Source: JOPF136 sp963773835
GTDB lineage: Bacteria > Acidobacteriota > Terriglobia > Acidiferrales > UBA7541
Assembly (NCBI GenBank): GCA_963773835.1
Contig: CAVZCQ010000004.1
Location: forward strand, 1,116,001-1,180,000
Direction: 5' to 3'
DNA: 64,000 bases
Numbering within the stretch: position 1 is the first letter of the stretch; every line of letters starts with the position of its first letter. The notes beneath the pieces were generated by a model that made no database searches, was not told the DNA's origin, and worked only from the letters and a program-made list of their open reading frames with translations. Made by a program: the position numbers and the translations under genes. This document shows, piece by piece, positions 1 to 8,942 of the stretch.

Positions 1-2
1 TC

Positions 3-542
3 CTGCCCATGGTCAGCGGCGAAATGGAAAGCCTCCATCGCGGCCGCGGCCACGACCTCTACGCCATCCGCGATTATCTAAGCTCCGACAGCGCCCGCCA
101 CGTGGACTGGAAAGCCACCGCACGCACGGGCGAACTCAAAGTCCGCGAATTTGCCCGCGAAGACGAACGCCAGGTCGTCCTCGTCTTCGATCCCCTCATC
201 TTTCCGGCCGCCGGAGCGAGCGCTCCCTCCCCTGAGCAGCTCGAAAAATTCGAACGCGGCGTGAAGCTCGCCGCCTGCCTCGCCTGGCATTTCTTTGAAA
301 TCGACGCCGAGATCGAGTTCCGCACCGAGCGCCTCGTGGCTCCCATGGGTCCCTCCTCGGACACCATCTGGGCCACCATGCGCGAACTCGCCCTCATCTC
401 CCCCCGTGTCGCCGCTCCGGGAGAGTCGCTCCTCGCCAAACTCCCCGAGGAGCCCCACCTCTTCAAAATCATCATCACCGCCCGGCCCCGCGGCACCATC
501 CCCACCCAGTTCTGGACTACCGCCTACGTCATCTTTATGTAG
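3..542 (+). CDS. DUF58 domain protein (C-terminal part, cut by window edge)
   Basis: The frame is open to the left edge, so only the last ~180 residues are present. Visible near the start is the DUF58 signature: RGHDLYAIRDYLSSDSARHV followed by DW, then AR...LKVREF..ED, and a beta strand ending in VLVFDP. DUF58 proteins are von-Willebrand-A-like proteins usually found beside MoxR ATPases and TgpA-type transglutaminases. A tgpA-like gene lies 3 kb downstream on the same strand, with mutY and an unknown gene between. The biochemical role of DUF58 is not established; a link to envelope protein assembly is inferred. The family call is firm, the function is not. Confidence 0.85.
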   Translation: MPMVSGEMESLHRGRGHDLYAIRDYLSSDSARHVDWKATARTGELKVREFAREDERQVVLVFDPLIFPAAGASAPSPEQLEKFERGVKLAACLAWHFFEIDAEIEFRTERLVAPMGPSSDTIWATMRELALISPRVAAPGESLLAKLPEEPHLFKIIITARPRGTIPTQFWTTAYVIFM

Positions 543-598
543 CGGTGCGGGCGCGGATTTTGATATGAATCTTTAATCGCTCTCGACAGCGAAGGATT

Positions 599-2002
599 GT
601 GGTATTGGCGATGCTTGTAAAAAAGCTCTTGCGGTTGGTGGCGGTGCTGGGACTCTTCCTTGGAGCGTATCCGGCGCGCCTTCTTCGGGGACAAGAACAG
701 CCCAGGGACACCGGACAGGCTCCCACCGGACAACCTTCTGCGCAGGCTGCTGGACCGGACCAGCAGGAGCAAGAAGTTGAGCAGGAGAAGGAATTGGCCC
801 TTTCGGTAGAAAAGGCCGCGTGGAGACTTCGACCGCCGAACTGGAAGCCATCGGAGGGACAGATAGCTCAACTCATCGCGAGATTTATGAAATTGTCCCT
901 GGAAGAGCGCTTCCGTATCTGGAGGCACTCAAAAAATGATTGCTGCACGGGCTATTATGGCTACACGACACTGGGATACGAAGCGAGTCGGGAGATGGAG
1001 TTCACCTTCATCGTGGAAGGGATAAACGCTGCGCCGCTGTTTGCCGAGTACGTGCGCGAATCCAAGAGGCCTTCCCCCCTCAGCTGGGGCTCGCATCCGG
1101 CAACCGGCCGCGACGCCCTGAATGTCCTGGGCGACATGGATCGTTTTGTTCCTCAGGAACAGTTCTTGTTACCTGCTGTGAGGGCTGGCATAGCGGTGAT
1201 CGGGTCGGGCACAGGCGGGCAAATAAACCCCGTCGCTCCCGTAGACGGACACCGAATCGGCAAGCAAGCCTACGAGGCCATTCGTTGGGCGGGGGAGCAA
1301 ACGGAACACAAGGAGCTTCAATTCGAAGCGCGGGTGCTAACTGGCCAATTGAAGCTGGAGCTGGAGAACCTTCCAATGGAGGAGCAATTGCGGCGCTGGC
1401 AAGAATCGGCGCGTCGCAGCAATGATGTTCGTGTTGTCGGAACAGGACGAATTTTGAAAACGATCCTCTCAGAACGAATGCTTGATACGATTCCCGGCCT
1501 CTTAAAGGCCTTCGAGCGGGGTGGTTCGCAGATGGAACGGTGGAATGCGATCGACCTGTTCAGTGAGGCGGACGGATGCCGCCTCCGCCTTCGAGGAACG
1601 GAGGCCGGACGCCGAGCAATCGAGACCATCCGCGCGTACCTCACGAAGGAAAGGGGAGTGACGTTGCAGCGCATGATGGGTCGATTCTTGAGGGATGAGG
1701 ACTCGGAGCCTCCCTACTTTTCTCGATGGGGCCTCTATGCGTATGCGCTCGAATTTATCTACGGAGACGACACGGCAAAAAACTTCGATCCAAAACAGAT
1801 TGGCGCTTCAAAGCCGGAATTCCGTCAGTTCATCACCTATCTGACGGAGAAGGACCCCTATTTCCCCAGCTGGGAGTATGTGGCCTGCGGAGGCCAGGTG
1901 GAGGATGAAGTATTCCAGCCGAGATTCAAGGCGAAAATGGAGCGCTACCATCAGGCGTGGCTACAGTTCCAGGCGCAAAAGCAGAGCCCGGGAATACACT
2001 GA
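599..2002 (+). CDS. Secreted protein of unknown function
   Basis: I do not recognise this family. The N-terminus is a signal peptide: KK, then a hydrophobic stretch LLRLVAVLGLFLGAYPA, followed by a Gln/Pro-rich linker. The mature part (~400 residues) is rich in charged helices, with a segment containing DCCTGYYGYTTLGYEASRE and a C-terminal region containing EKDPYFPSWEYVACGG. The start is uncertain. GTG 599 lies only 2 bases after the purine run GAAGGA (591-596). TTG 605, with 8-base spacing, or ATG 611 would fit better and keep the whole signal peptide. Export is inferred from the signal peptide only. Confidence 0.6.
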   Translation: MVLAMLVKKLLRLVAVLGLFLGAYPARLLRGQEQPRDTGQAPTGQPSAQAAGPDQQEQEVEQEKELALSVEKAAWRLRPPNWKPSEGQIAQLIARFMKLSLEERFRIWRHSKNDCCTGYYGYTTLGYEASREMEFTFIVEGINAAPLFAEYVRESKRPSPLSWGSHPATGRDALNVLGDMDRFVPQEQFLLPAVRAGIAVIGSGTGGQINPVAPVDGHRIGKQAYEAIRWAGEQTEHKELQFEARVLTGQLKLELENLPMEEQLRRWQESARRSNDVRVVGTGRILKTILSERMLDTIPGLLKAFERGGSQMERWNAIDLFSEADGCRLRLRGTEAGRRAIETIRAYLTKERGVTLQRMMGRFLRDEDSEPPYFSRWGLYAYALEFIYGDDTAKNFDPKQIGASKPEFRQFITYLTEKDPYFPSWEYVACGGQVEDEVFQPRFKAKMERYHQAWLQFQAQKQSPGIH

Positions 2003-2086
2003 TTCTGGGGTAGCGCCGCGGCACGTGAATCTTCCTCCGCCGCTATCCGCCGAGGGGCAGGTAATGTCGGCGTCTCGCTCTACCAA

Positions 2087-3220
2087 ATGAATCTCCGTTT
2101 GAAACCTTCCGTGGCACTGACGGCTGCACAACGCCGCGGTTTCCGGCGGCGGTTGCTCGCCTGGTTCCACGCCCGCAAACGTGCTCTTCCGTGGCGCTCC
2201 ACCCGCGACCCCTACCGCATCTGGATCTCCGAAATCATGCTCCAGCAGACTCGCGTCGCCGCCGTGCTGCCCTACTACCGGCGCTTCCTCGCCCGGTTTC
2301 CAAACGTCCGCTCGCTCGCGCGAGCGCCACTGGACGCCGTGCTCGAGGCCTGGGCCGGCCTCGGCTATTACAGCCGCGCGCGCAATCTGCAGCGCGCCGC
2401 CCGGGAGATCGTGCGCACCCACTCCGGCCGCTTCCCGCGAACGCTCCAAGCCGCGCTCGAACTCCCCGGCGTCGGCCGTTACACTGCCGCCGCCGTCCTG
2501 AGCATCGCCTACGGCGAGCCGTTCGCCGTGCTCGATGGCAATGTCGCCCGCGTCCTCGCCCGCCTCGGCGCAGTTCGTGGCGACCTCCGCCAGCCCGCCC
2601 TGTGGCGCGGACTTCAGTCTGCGGCAGATGAACTCCTGGCCCCGGCTGTGCCCGGCACCTGGAATCAAGCCATGATGGAACTTGGCGCCACGGTTTGCAC
2701 CCCGCGCGCCCCGGCATGCCCCGAATGTCCAGTTTCGCGCTACTGCCGCGCTCGCGCCCTCGGTCTGCAGAATCAACTACCCGGCAAACGCGCGAAGCGC
2801 GCCCCGGAAAATATCCGCCTCGCCGCTGCTGTCCTCCTCGACCCCCTTCGCCGCACCCTTCTCATCCGCCCGCGCGAAGGTGCCGGTGACGGACTGTTCT
2901 CCCGCATGTGGCAATTCCCTGCCGTCGCTGCCGCTCGCGAGCCCGAAGCGGCGTTGCGCCGCCATCTGCGCGACTCGCTGGGCATCGATGCGGCGCACTG
3001 CGTCGCTCTCCCCGCCGCCCGTCACACGGTCACCTTCCGCCGCATCACCCTGCGTCCCTTTCTCTTCAGGGTGGACAATCTGCCGCGCCCGACCGCGGTG
3101 GGCGCTCCCGCTGCGGAATCCACCGTGATTCCCATCGAAGACGTCGAGCGCTGGCCCACCAGCAGCGCCACCCGCAAAATTGCGCGCGCGGGACTGCGAG
3201 GCTGGCAGACGGGGCAGTAA
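2087..3220 (+). CDS. mutY: A/G-specific adenine DNA glycosylase MutY
   Basis: Removes adenine mispaired with 8-oxoguanine in base excision repair. The N-terminal endonuclease III-like domain has LPWR near residue 33 and SEIMLQQTRV, with catalytic Glu near 49. The helix-hairpin-helix LPGVGRYTAAAV is followed by VLDGNVARVL with catalytic Asp near 150; the 101-residue Glu-Asp spacing matches E. coli E37/D138. A 4Fe-4S loop Cys-x6-Cys-x2-Cys-x5-Cys sits at 204, 211, 214 and 220. The C-terminal ~140 residues form the Nudix-like domain that reads 8-oxoG. The length of 377 aa is normal. It appears to stand alone and is not tied functionally to its neighbours. Confidence 0.97.
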   Translation: MNLRLKPSVALTAAQRRGFRRRLLAWFHARKRALPWRSTRDPYRIWISEIMLQQTRVAAVLPYYRRFLARFPNVRSLARAPLDAVLEAWAGLGYYSRARNLQRAAREIVRTHSGRFPRTLQAALELPGVGRYTAAAVLSIAYGEPFAVLDGNVARVLARLGAVRGDLRQPALWRGLQSAADELLAPAVPGTWNQAMMELGATVCTPRAPACPECPVSRYCRARALGLQNQLPGKRAKRAPENIRLAAAVLLDPLRRTLLIRPREGAGDGLFSRMWQFPAVAAAREPEAALRRHLRDSLGIDAAHCVALPAARHTVTFRRITLRPFLFRVDNLPRPTAVGAPAAESTVIPIEDVERWPTSSATRKIARAGLRGWQTGQ

Positions 3221-3585
3221 TCGCGGATCTCGTGGCGCCGTTTGGAAATCGCCGCCGGTCTTGCCGGCCGTGCCTGAACCGTGACGAGCTCTCACACTGT
3301 TGCGGGGTCTCGAGCGACGCGCCAGGAAGCTATTAGAGGGCCGGGCAGCCCCGGAACAGCTCCAAGTACCAGGGCGTTCCCGATCGTCGAAATTAGAGCT
3401 GTTGCCCCGGGCGCACACATGCATCTGGAGAGCCCGGTTCCGTTCGACGTTGGGCCTGGGCCGCCGGAAGGGCGCGCGAGGTCTGTCCCGGCCCTGCCGC
3501 CATCGGGCCGGGCTCGTGAATTTTGAGCAAATGAGCGGCGCGCCAGGATGCGCGGGAGACCGCGCATGCTAGACTGGATGGCAGT
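3221..3585 (+). other. Intergenic stretch without a recognisable gene
   Basis: These 365 bases lie between mutY and the transglutaminase gene. Short open frames here have no convincing start signal or recognisable motif. A TAGACT hexamer at 3570-3575 lies ten bases before the downstream ATG and could be a -10 element, but no matching -35 box is seen. Confidence 0.4.
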
Positions 3586-5853
3586 ATGGCTACCGCGGTC
3601 CGCGCCCCGCGCGCCTCGCTTTCCGCTCTCGTTCGCTACTCCGAGGTGTCGCTCTATCTTCTGCTGGTCAATGGCGTCGCCTCTCTGGTCTGGACCGGCA
3701 AACTCGACCCGATTTCCGCTGTGGTGGCCCCCGCGGCGCTAGCCTGGAAAGGATGGCGGTACACCCGCGGCAAACCTCCCGAACTCTCCCACCGCCAGGC
3801 CACCTGGGCCGTCTCCGCCTACATCCTGTTTTTCCCGTTCGATTTGCTCTTCATTTCGCGCGCCTACGTCTCCGGCACGCCCAATCTCTGGCTCTACGCA
3901 GCGCTGCATGCCGTGATTCACCTGATGCTCTTCGTCATGCTCACGCGTCTCTACTCGGCGAGCACCACCCGCGATCTGCTGTTCCTTTCCATGATGGCGC
4001 TCGCCGCGCTGCTGGCCGCGGCCATTCTCACCATCGACACCGCCTTTCTCGTCTTCCTCTCGCTCTTCCTCGTCCTGGGCGTCTCCACCTTCATGAGCCT
4101 GGAGATGCGCCGGAGCGCGGAGGGCGCCGTCGCCCCTCCGCTCGAGTCCCGCACGCCGGGCGCCCGCCGCCTGGGCCGCGCTCTCAGCCTCACCGCCGTA
4201 TTCATGACCGTTGGCGCGCTCTCGGTCGGCGCTGTGATTTTCGTCGTGCTCCCACGCTTCCCCGCTGGCTATCTCGGCGGCCTCAACTTTAATCCCACGC
4301 TCATCTCCGGCTTCAGCGACAACGTGGAGCTCGGCCGCATCGGAGAGATCAAACTCCAAACCGCTGTGGTCATGCGCACCCGCCTCGACGTGCCCCGCGA
4401 CGCCGTGCCCAATCTCCGCTGGCGCGGCATCGCGCTTACCACGTTTGACGGCCACCGTTGGTACACCCCCGAGCATGAAAACACCCCTGTCGTCGCCGGC
4501 AATGACGGCTGGTACCGCCTGGCCTCCTCGCATTCGCCGGAAGTCGCCCGGCGATTCCGCGCCGTGAACTATTCCGTGCTCCTCGAACCCCTGGCCACCG
4601 ATTCCCTGTTCGTGCTCGCGCATCCGGTGGCCGTCCGCGGGCCCTTCGGCCGCGACGCAGGAAGCCCGATGCGCGACCGGCCCACGCATATCCTCCTCGT
4701 CGATCAGACCAACTCCGTCTTCACGCCCTACAACAACTTCAGCAAATTCCTCTACGAAGGCAGTGCTCTCGTCCCGGTGATCCCTCCCGAGGAGCTGCGC
4801 AAGACTTCTACCGACTACCCGGCCAGTATCCGCGCCACCTATCTCCAGCTCCCTCCGCTCAACCCGGGTATCCCTGAGCTCGCCCGCGAAATCACCCGCC
4901 GCGCCGCCACACCGTTCGACAAAAGCGCCGCCATCGAGCTCTATCTCCGCACACGTTTCGGCTACACGTTGACGCAGCCGGACCCGCCACCAAAGGATCC
5001 GCTGGCCTATTTCCTGTTCACGCGCCGCGCTGGCCACTGCGAATACTTCGCCACGGCCATGACCGTCATGGTCCGCTCCCTGGGCATCCCCGCGCGCTAC
5101 ATCAACGGCTTCCTCCTCGGCGAATACAACGACGTGGCCGATTCCTACATCGTCCGCGGGAGCGACGCGCATAGCTGGGTGGAAGTTTATTTCGCCGAAT
5201 ACGGCTGGATTCCGTTCGACCCCACGCCGCCCGTGGGCTCGAAACCCGAATTTTCTCTCGGCCGGCTGGCCTACTACTGGGACTGGTTCGAGATGGCCTG
5301 GAGCGAATGGGTGATCAACTACAGCCAGGCCCAGCAACTCCATTTGGCCGTCAATGCCCAGCGCACTGCCCGCGACTGGAGTTACTGGGTCCAGCGGTTC
5401 CTGTTCATCAAACAGCAAGCAGGCGTTCGCTGGATGGAAGCCTGGCACCGCATGGTGGAAGGCGGAGTCAGGGAGAGCCCCAAACTCCTGCTTCTGCCCG
5501 CGTTCCTTCTCGCCGCCCTCGTCTTGCTGCTGGCGCGGGGACGTGCGCTCGCCGACCTGTGGATCGCCGCCTCAGCCCGCGCCGGCGGCAAGGCCGCGCG
5601 CCGCCCGGACCGCGCGCCCCGCCTCGCCACCCTCTACTACTCCCGCCTGCTCCGCGCTCTCGAACGTCGCGGCTTCCGCAAGGCCGATTCGCAAACTCCG
5701 CGCGAATTCGCTCTCGCCCTTTCCCCACCGACCCTCGCCGAGCGCGTCGCGGAAATGACCCGCCTCTACGAAGCCTCCCGCTTCGGCCGCGAACCCGCCG
5801 ACGCGGCCACATTCGCCCGCTGCCTCCGCGACGTGGAGGCCTGCCTGCCGTAG
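3586..5853 (+). CDS. TgpA-like membrane transglutaminase (DUF3488/DUF4129)
   Basis: A 755-aa membrane protein of the TgpA family. The first ~220 residues contain about six hydrophobic segments (DUF3488), followed by a periplasmic transglutaminase-like domain with catalytic Cys485 in RAGHCEYFATAM, His529 in DAHSWVEVYF and Asp545 in FDPTPP. A further membrane segment near residues 630-650 (LLLLPAFLLAALVLLL) precedes a cytoplasmic DUF4129-type tail. In other bacteria such genes adjoin DUF58 and MoxR genes; here DUF58 is 3 kb upstream. The substrate is unknown, so the enzyme activity is inferred from the intact triad. Confidence 0.92.
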   Translation: MATAVRAPRASLSALVRYSEVSLYLLLVNGVASLVWTGKLDPISAVVAPAALAWKGWRYTRGKPPELSHRQATWAVSAYILFFPFDLLFISRAYVSGTPNLWLYAALHAVIHLMLFVMLTRLYSASTTRDLLFLSMMALAALLAAAILTIDTAFLVFLSLFLVLGVSTFMSLEMRRSAEGAVAPPLESRTPGARRLGRALSLTAVFMTVGALSVGAVIFVVLPRFPAGYLGGLNFNPTLISGFSDNVELGRIGEIKLQTAVVMRTRLDVPRDAVPNLRWRGIALTTFDGHRWYTPEHENTPVVAGNDGWYRLASSHSPEVARRFRAVNYSVLLEPLATDSLFVLAHPVAVRGPFGRDAGSPMRDRPTHILLVDQTNSVFTPYNNFSKFLYEGSALVPVIPPEELRKTSTDYPASIRATYLQLPPLNPGIPELAREITRRAATPFDKSAAIELYLRTRFGYTLTQPDPPPKDPLAYFLFTRRAGHCEYFATAMTVMVRSLGIPARYINGFLLGEYNDVADSYIVRGSDAHSWVEVYFAEYGWIPFDPTPPVGSKPEFSLGRLAYYWDWFEMAWSEWVINYSQAQQLHLAVNAQRTARDWSYWVQRFLFIKQQAGVRWMEAWHRMVEGGVRESPKLLLLPAFLLAALVLLLARGRALADLWIAASARAGGKAARRPDRAPRLATLYYSRLLRALERRGFRKADSQTPREFALALSPPTLAERVAEMTRLYEASRFGREPADAATFARCLRDVEACLP

Positions 5854-5872
5854 ACAGGCCTGGCTCTGTAGC

Positions 5873-5891
5873 GCCGGCGTCCCGCGCCGGC
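5873..5891. repeat. Short palindrome after tgpA-like gene
   Basis: Stem GCCGGCG, loop TCCCG, stem CGCCGGC. It lies 20 bases after the stop codon. It could act as a weak terminator, but no T run follows. It belongs with the other short intergenic palindromes of this window. Confidence 0.55.
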
Positions 5892-6014
5892 CTCCCGCGC
5901 CCCGCACGTCGTTCGCCCTGGTCCGCCACAGCTAGCTGTAAGGCTTGGGGAACCCTTCGGTGGTAAACTGCTCCCACCGGAGGTTGATTATTTCGGAGCG
6001 GCGGAATCCATTCG

Positions 6015-6566
6015 ATGACTACCTTGCAGCTGGCTGTCTCGATCAGTACAGACCGGGATGGCTTCATGCGACGTACCTGTCCGTCCTGCGGCCGCGATTT
6101 CAAGACCCGGATTGACCCAGTCGACCTTCAGTGGGCACTGAGCTCGTACTGTCGGCGCACGGAGCACGATGTCGGGGAGGAACGTGACGATAAGCGCCCC
6201 CGTTCTTACATCTGGTGTCCATATTGCGCGCAACAGAATGAAGCCGAACAAACGCTCACCGAAGAGACTGTCGCCTACCTCAAGCGAATCGTTTATCGGG
6301 AAGTGGTAGCCCCCAAGTTAAATGAAGCGTTCGCTGCACTCGAGGACTCGCATGGAGGAAGAAGCCATTCGGGAGGTCCCTTTTCGATGTCCGTTAAATT
6401 CACACACTTCCGGCCTGTCTTGCCCGTCCGCCCGATCCACGGGCCTGAACCCGCCGATTTCAAGATTGTGAAGCTTCTTTGCTGTGACAAAGCAATTAAA
6501 GTCTCAGAAGGTTGGGCTGACGTGTGTAAGTGCTCATTCTGCGGTACGGAAGTGGCGCTCGTTTGA
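6015..6566 (+). CDS. Zinc-ribbon-like protein of unknown function
   Basis: I do not recognise this 183-aa protein as a named family. It contains CPSCG near residue 22, then CPYC near residue 75, and a second Cys cluster near the end (LLCC, then CKCSFCG), so it probably binds one or two zinc ions. No membrane segment or signal peptide is visible. It lies 22 bases upstream of a TIR-domain gene on the same strand and probably shares its mRNA. The region has lower GC than the housekeeping genes on either side. A sensor or adaptor role for the TIR protein is speculation from position. Confidence 0.7.
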   Translation: MTTLQLAVSISTDRDGFMRRTCPSCGRDFKTRIDPVDLQWALSSYCRRTEHDVGEERDDKRPRSYIWCPYCAQQNEAEQTLTEETVAYLKRIVYREVVAPKLNEAFAALEDSHGGRSHSGGPFSMSVKFTHFRPVLPVRPIHGPEPADFKIVKLLCCDKAIKVSEGWADVCKCSFCGTEVALV

Positions 6567-6574
6567 GTTCGGCG

Positions 6575-6580
6575 AGGAGG
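6575..6580 (+). promoter_or_regulatory. Ribosome binding site deciding the TIR gene start
   Basis: AGGAGG lies 8 bases before GTG 6589 and just after the upstream stop codon (6564-6566). It argues against the longer frame that opens at GTG 6484 inside the zinc-ribbon gene. Confidence 0.8.
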
Positions 6581-6588
6581 AAGCAGAC

Positions 6589-7509
6589 GTGCAATTAACA
6601 AAAGTAGGAGTTCTGAGCTCCCTTCGGACCTTCAAAAACCGCCGAGACTCTTTATTACATGACGACATCGCGACATTTGACCACTGCCTTAAGCGGTTTG
6701 TCGAATTCTGCGACGCCGATTCACTCGCCCAGGGCGTACTAGCGCCACTTGAGGCCAATTCATCTGCTGACCTGGATCAATGGTGGGCCGCAGCCACCCA
6801 GCACCCACCGATCTTGTCGTTCCCCTCAGACCCCGACGAAGAGTTCGTGCTGCGCTACCGACTTATCAAGTCCGCCGAATCTCAGCCAAATTGTATCTTC
6901 CACCTGGGATTGGCCCACAATCAAACGAAGTTGAATGACTCGGTAGAGCTATTTCGGAATCTGCTTGTGCGACCCTTTGCTGATGATTTCTCGAACCGAC
7001 TCGGCGCCGCCGCGGACCTGGCGACGCCCGAAGCTCGTGCCATTCAGGCGGTTCCACTGAACAGGATTCCGGCCTCATCGGAGATAAAGATTTTTCTCAG
7101 TCACAAGTCGGTCGACAAACCCCTTGTGTACAGATACTACCACGCGCTGAAGGCCTTGGGATTCGATCCGTGGCTCGATGAACCGAACATGCCGGCCGGT
7201 GCGAATCTCGAGCGAGAACTACTTCGCGGATTCGAAGAATCTTGCGCAGCAGTGTTCTTCATCACAAAGAACTTCGCAGACGAGAAGTATCTTGCAACTG
7301 AAGTTGAGTACGCCATACACCAGAAACGCAAGAAGGAAAAGAAATTCGCCATCATTACTCTCCGCTATCCAAACGCATCTTCCGTACCCGGCCTGCTCAC
7401 ACCGTACATCTACAAGGATGTCGAGAACGACCTCGATGGGTTTCAAGCCCTCATCAAAGCATTGCCCATCGAATCCGGCCCCATGCGATGGAAGGCCGAG
7501 GTTGTGTAA
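6589..7509 (+). CDS. TIR-domain protein, candidate NAD-consuming immune effector
   Basis: 306 aa from GTG 6589. Residues 1-160 are a helical region of unknown function. Residues ~165-300 are a TIR domain that opens with SEIKIFLSHKSVDKPLVYRY, continues through LGFDPWLDE and VFFITKNF, and has YLATEVEYA, where Glu238 lies at the position of the catalytic Glu of TIR NAD hydrolases. Prokaryotic TIR proteins of this layout are commonly NADases in antiphage systems. That is family knowledge and activity here is inferred. It is co-directional with a zinc-ribbon gene 22 bases upstream and sits in an accessory island. It could instead be a signalling or scaffold protein. Confidence 0.85.
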   Translation: MQLTKVGVLSSLRTFKNRRDSLLHDDIATFDHCLKRFVEFCDADSLAQGVLAPLEANSSADLDQWWAAATQHPPILSFPSDPDEEFVLRYRLIKSAESQPNCIFHLGLAHNQTKLNDSVELFRNLLVRPFADDFSNRLGAAADLATPEARAIQAVPLNRIPASSEIKIFLSHKSVDKPLVYRYYHALKALGFDPWLDEPNMPAGANLERELLRGFEESCAAVFFITKNFADEKYLATEVEYAIHQKRKKEKKFAIITLRYPNASSVPGLLTPYIYKDVENDLDGFQALIKALPIESGPMRWKAEVV

Positions 7510-7659
7510 GTAGTTGAATAATCGGAATCGGCTGAAAACAGATTGATTCGCTCACAGGCATCGGAGACGCCGAACGCATTCTCGGATCCACCGAGGGCGG
7601 CCGGCGCGAGATATCTCCGCAGCGCGCCCGCCGAGGCATGGCTGCAACTCGTCCGCTCC

Positions 7660-7797
7660 ATGAGCCGCGTGAGACGGTGGAAGTATCAAAAGCCACTCTC
7701 GCTATTCCCTCTGACCCTTGAACAAGCGGTAGATCGCGTGCTAGGGTTCAAGCCACGACGTAGGAAAAAGAAACGCAAAAAGAACCGAAAATCGTGA
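7660..7797 (+). CDS. Small basic protein coupled to a membrane protein gene
   Basis: A 45-aa frame from ATG 7660. A TTG at 7543 would add 39 residues of less convincing sequence. The core KPLSLFPLTLEQAVDRVLGF is followed by a run of Lys and Arg. I recall short proteins with a P-L-S-L-x-P-L-T...EA core as conserved hypotheticals, but cannot name a function. Its TGA overlaps the GTG of the next gene, which indicates translational coupling. The basic tail could bind nucleic acid or membrane; that is a guess. Confidence 0.5.
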   Translation: MSRVRRWKYQKPLSLFPLTLEQAVDRVLGFKPRRRKKKRKKNRKS

Positions 7798-8639
7798 TTA
7801 TTTTCTTTACCGTTCTAACGACTTCGCTACTTCTTAATCAAGCCCCACCAACCCTTCAGCAACGCGGCGGTACCGCAAGCGCACAGGCAGGTAAAAGCAT
7901 ATCCAACCCCTCCCAACCACCACCAACCTCGCTTAAAACTGAAGGGAATACTCCAACCTCCAATAAGAATTCCGATCAGAAACAGACCGAATGCACAACC
8001 AATCCGAAGAATGCTGGGTCGAGCGATAGTAGCGCCCCGACATGGATAATCGCTGGGTTCACTTGCCTTACTTTTATCGTGTTTTGCTATCAGATAAAAA
8101 TTATTCATGACACTGAACGAGCCTGGGTTCTGGTTACTGATTTTCGCAAACCCGTCCATTTGGAATGGATTACTGTAACGCCTGCAATTTTTCCGAGAGA
8201 AGAATTTGAATGGACTATAAAGAATACGGGGCGTACTCCTGCCCGAATCATTGATATTCGACTGCGATTTCATTGCGTTTCGAACATCAACCAATTGCCG
8301 CCCTATCCCGATTACGGCGACGGGAAATGTATGAATCTCGCAAGCATCCCTACCGATGGGACAATGATTGCTCAAAATGACGAATGGTCAATTGCTGTAT
8401 TTTTCGAGGGGCCGAACGGAGAGCCTAGTGCCCCCACCCAGGAACAGATGGATAGTATTCGTAAGAGAGAAAGTTTTCTGGTTTCTTGCGGCTCGGTCAC
8501 TTATAAAGATGTTTTTGATCGAAAGCATGAAACGCGATTCTGCTATATCTACCGCACCGAAATGCCGAAACACCCCCACACCGCCATAACTGGGTGGTTC
8601 AGCACAGGCGGTCCCGAGAACTACAACACAACAACATAG
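7794..8639 (+). CDS. Membrane-anchored protein of unknown function
   Basis: 281 aa from GTG 7794, overlapping the preceding stop codon by four bases (GTGA). It has a short hydrophobic N-terminus, a Ser/Thr/Asn/Gln-rich linker, one clear membrane helix near residues 83-100 (WIIAGFTCLTFIVFCY), and a ~180-residue soluble domain containing ERAWVLV and the pattern W-x-I-x-N-T-G-R-T-P-A-R. That pattern recurs in many unannotated single-pass proteins of bacteria. The gene is clearly more AT-rich than the rest of the window, a sign of transfer. It is the last gene before an inverted-repeat-bounded element. Confidence 0.65.
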   Translation: MIIFFTVLTTSLLLNQAPPTLQQRGGTASAQAGKSISNPSQPPPTSLKTEGNTPTSNKNSDQKQTECTTNPKNAGSSDSSAPTWIIAGFTCLTFIVFCYQIKIIHDTERAWVLVTDFRKPVHLEWITVTPAIFPREEFEWTIKNTGRTPARIIDIRLRFHCVSNINQLPPYPDYGDGKCMNLASIPTDGTMIAQNDEWSIAVFFEGPNGEPSAPTQEQMDSIRKRESFLVSCGSVTYKDVFDRKHETRFCYIYRTEMPKHPHTAITGWFSTGGPENYNTTT

Positions 8640-8684
8640 CAAGAATACGCGAGTCAGCATAAAATCCTCCAATTCCTCCGCCAG

Positions 8685-8700
8685 CCTTGAAACCAAAGAA
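8685..8700 (+). repeat. Left arm of a 16-bp perfect inverted repeat
   Basis: CCTTGAAACCAAAGAA, exactly complementary to 8943-8958. The two arms bound a 274-bp segment holding a 32-codon frame and a strong terminator. Confidence 0.8.
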
Positions 8701-8781
8701 ACCGAGCGTAGACTTGTATCGGCCACCGCGCTTGTACAGGGGTGCCCGTTGTACTACCTAAATTCAACTTAGGAACGTTCA

Positions 8782-8880
8782 ATGCGAAGCAAACAAATGA
8801 GACGCATCCACGACGACGTGGTAATAGGAATCGTGTATGCGTGGGGTCTGTACCACCTTATTCGAACACTATTCTCGTGA
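8782..8880 (+). CDS. Possible 32-aa membrane peptide inside the repeat-bounded element
   Basis: ATG 8782 to TGA 8880. AGGA at 8771-8774 gives a plausible ribosome site with 7-base spacing. The product starts basic (MRSKQMRRIHDD) and continues into a hydrophobic stretch (VVIGIVYAWGLYHLI). It is followed 18 bases later by a textbook terminator. The layout resembles a small membrane peptide or type I toxin-like gene, but nothing recognisable confirms that. Confidence 0.35.
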   Translation: MRSKQMRRIHDDVVIGIVYAWGLYHLIRTLFS

Positions 8881-8898
8881 TAGGCGAGGTGCGGCTCT

Positions 8899-8930
8899 AG
8901 GGGCGGGACAGACCCCGCCCCTTTTTATTT
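8899..8930 (+). terminator. Rho-independent terminator
   Basis: Stem AGGGGCGGG (8899-8907), loop ACAGAC, stem CCCGCCCCT, then TTTTATTT. The 9-bp GC stem and T run are on the plus strand. It would end any transcript from the membrane protein gene or the 32-codon frame. Confidence 0.85.
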
Positions 8931-8942
8931 GGTTCGCGTAGC

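Noticed and set aside
3570..3586. Leaderless promoter for the transglutaminase gene
   Set aside because: TAGACT is present but no -35 element lies 15-19 bases upstream.
6484..6588. Longer N-terminus for the TIR protein from GTG 6484
   Set aside because: It overlaps the zinc-ribbon gene by 83 bases, while AGGAGG fits GTG 6589.
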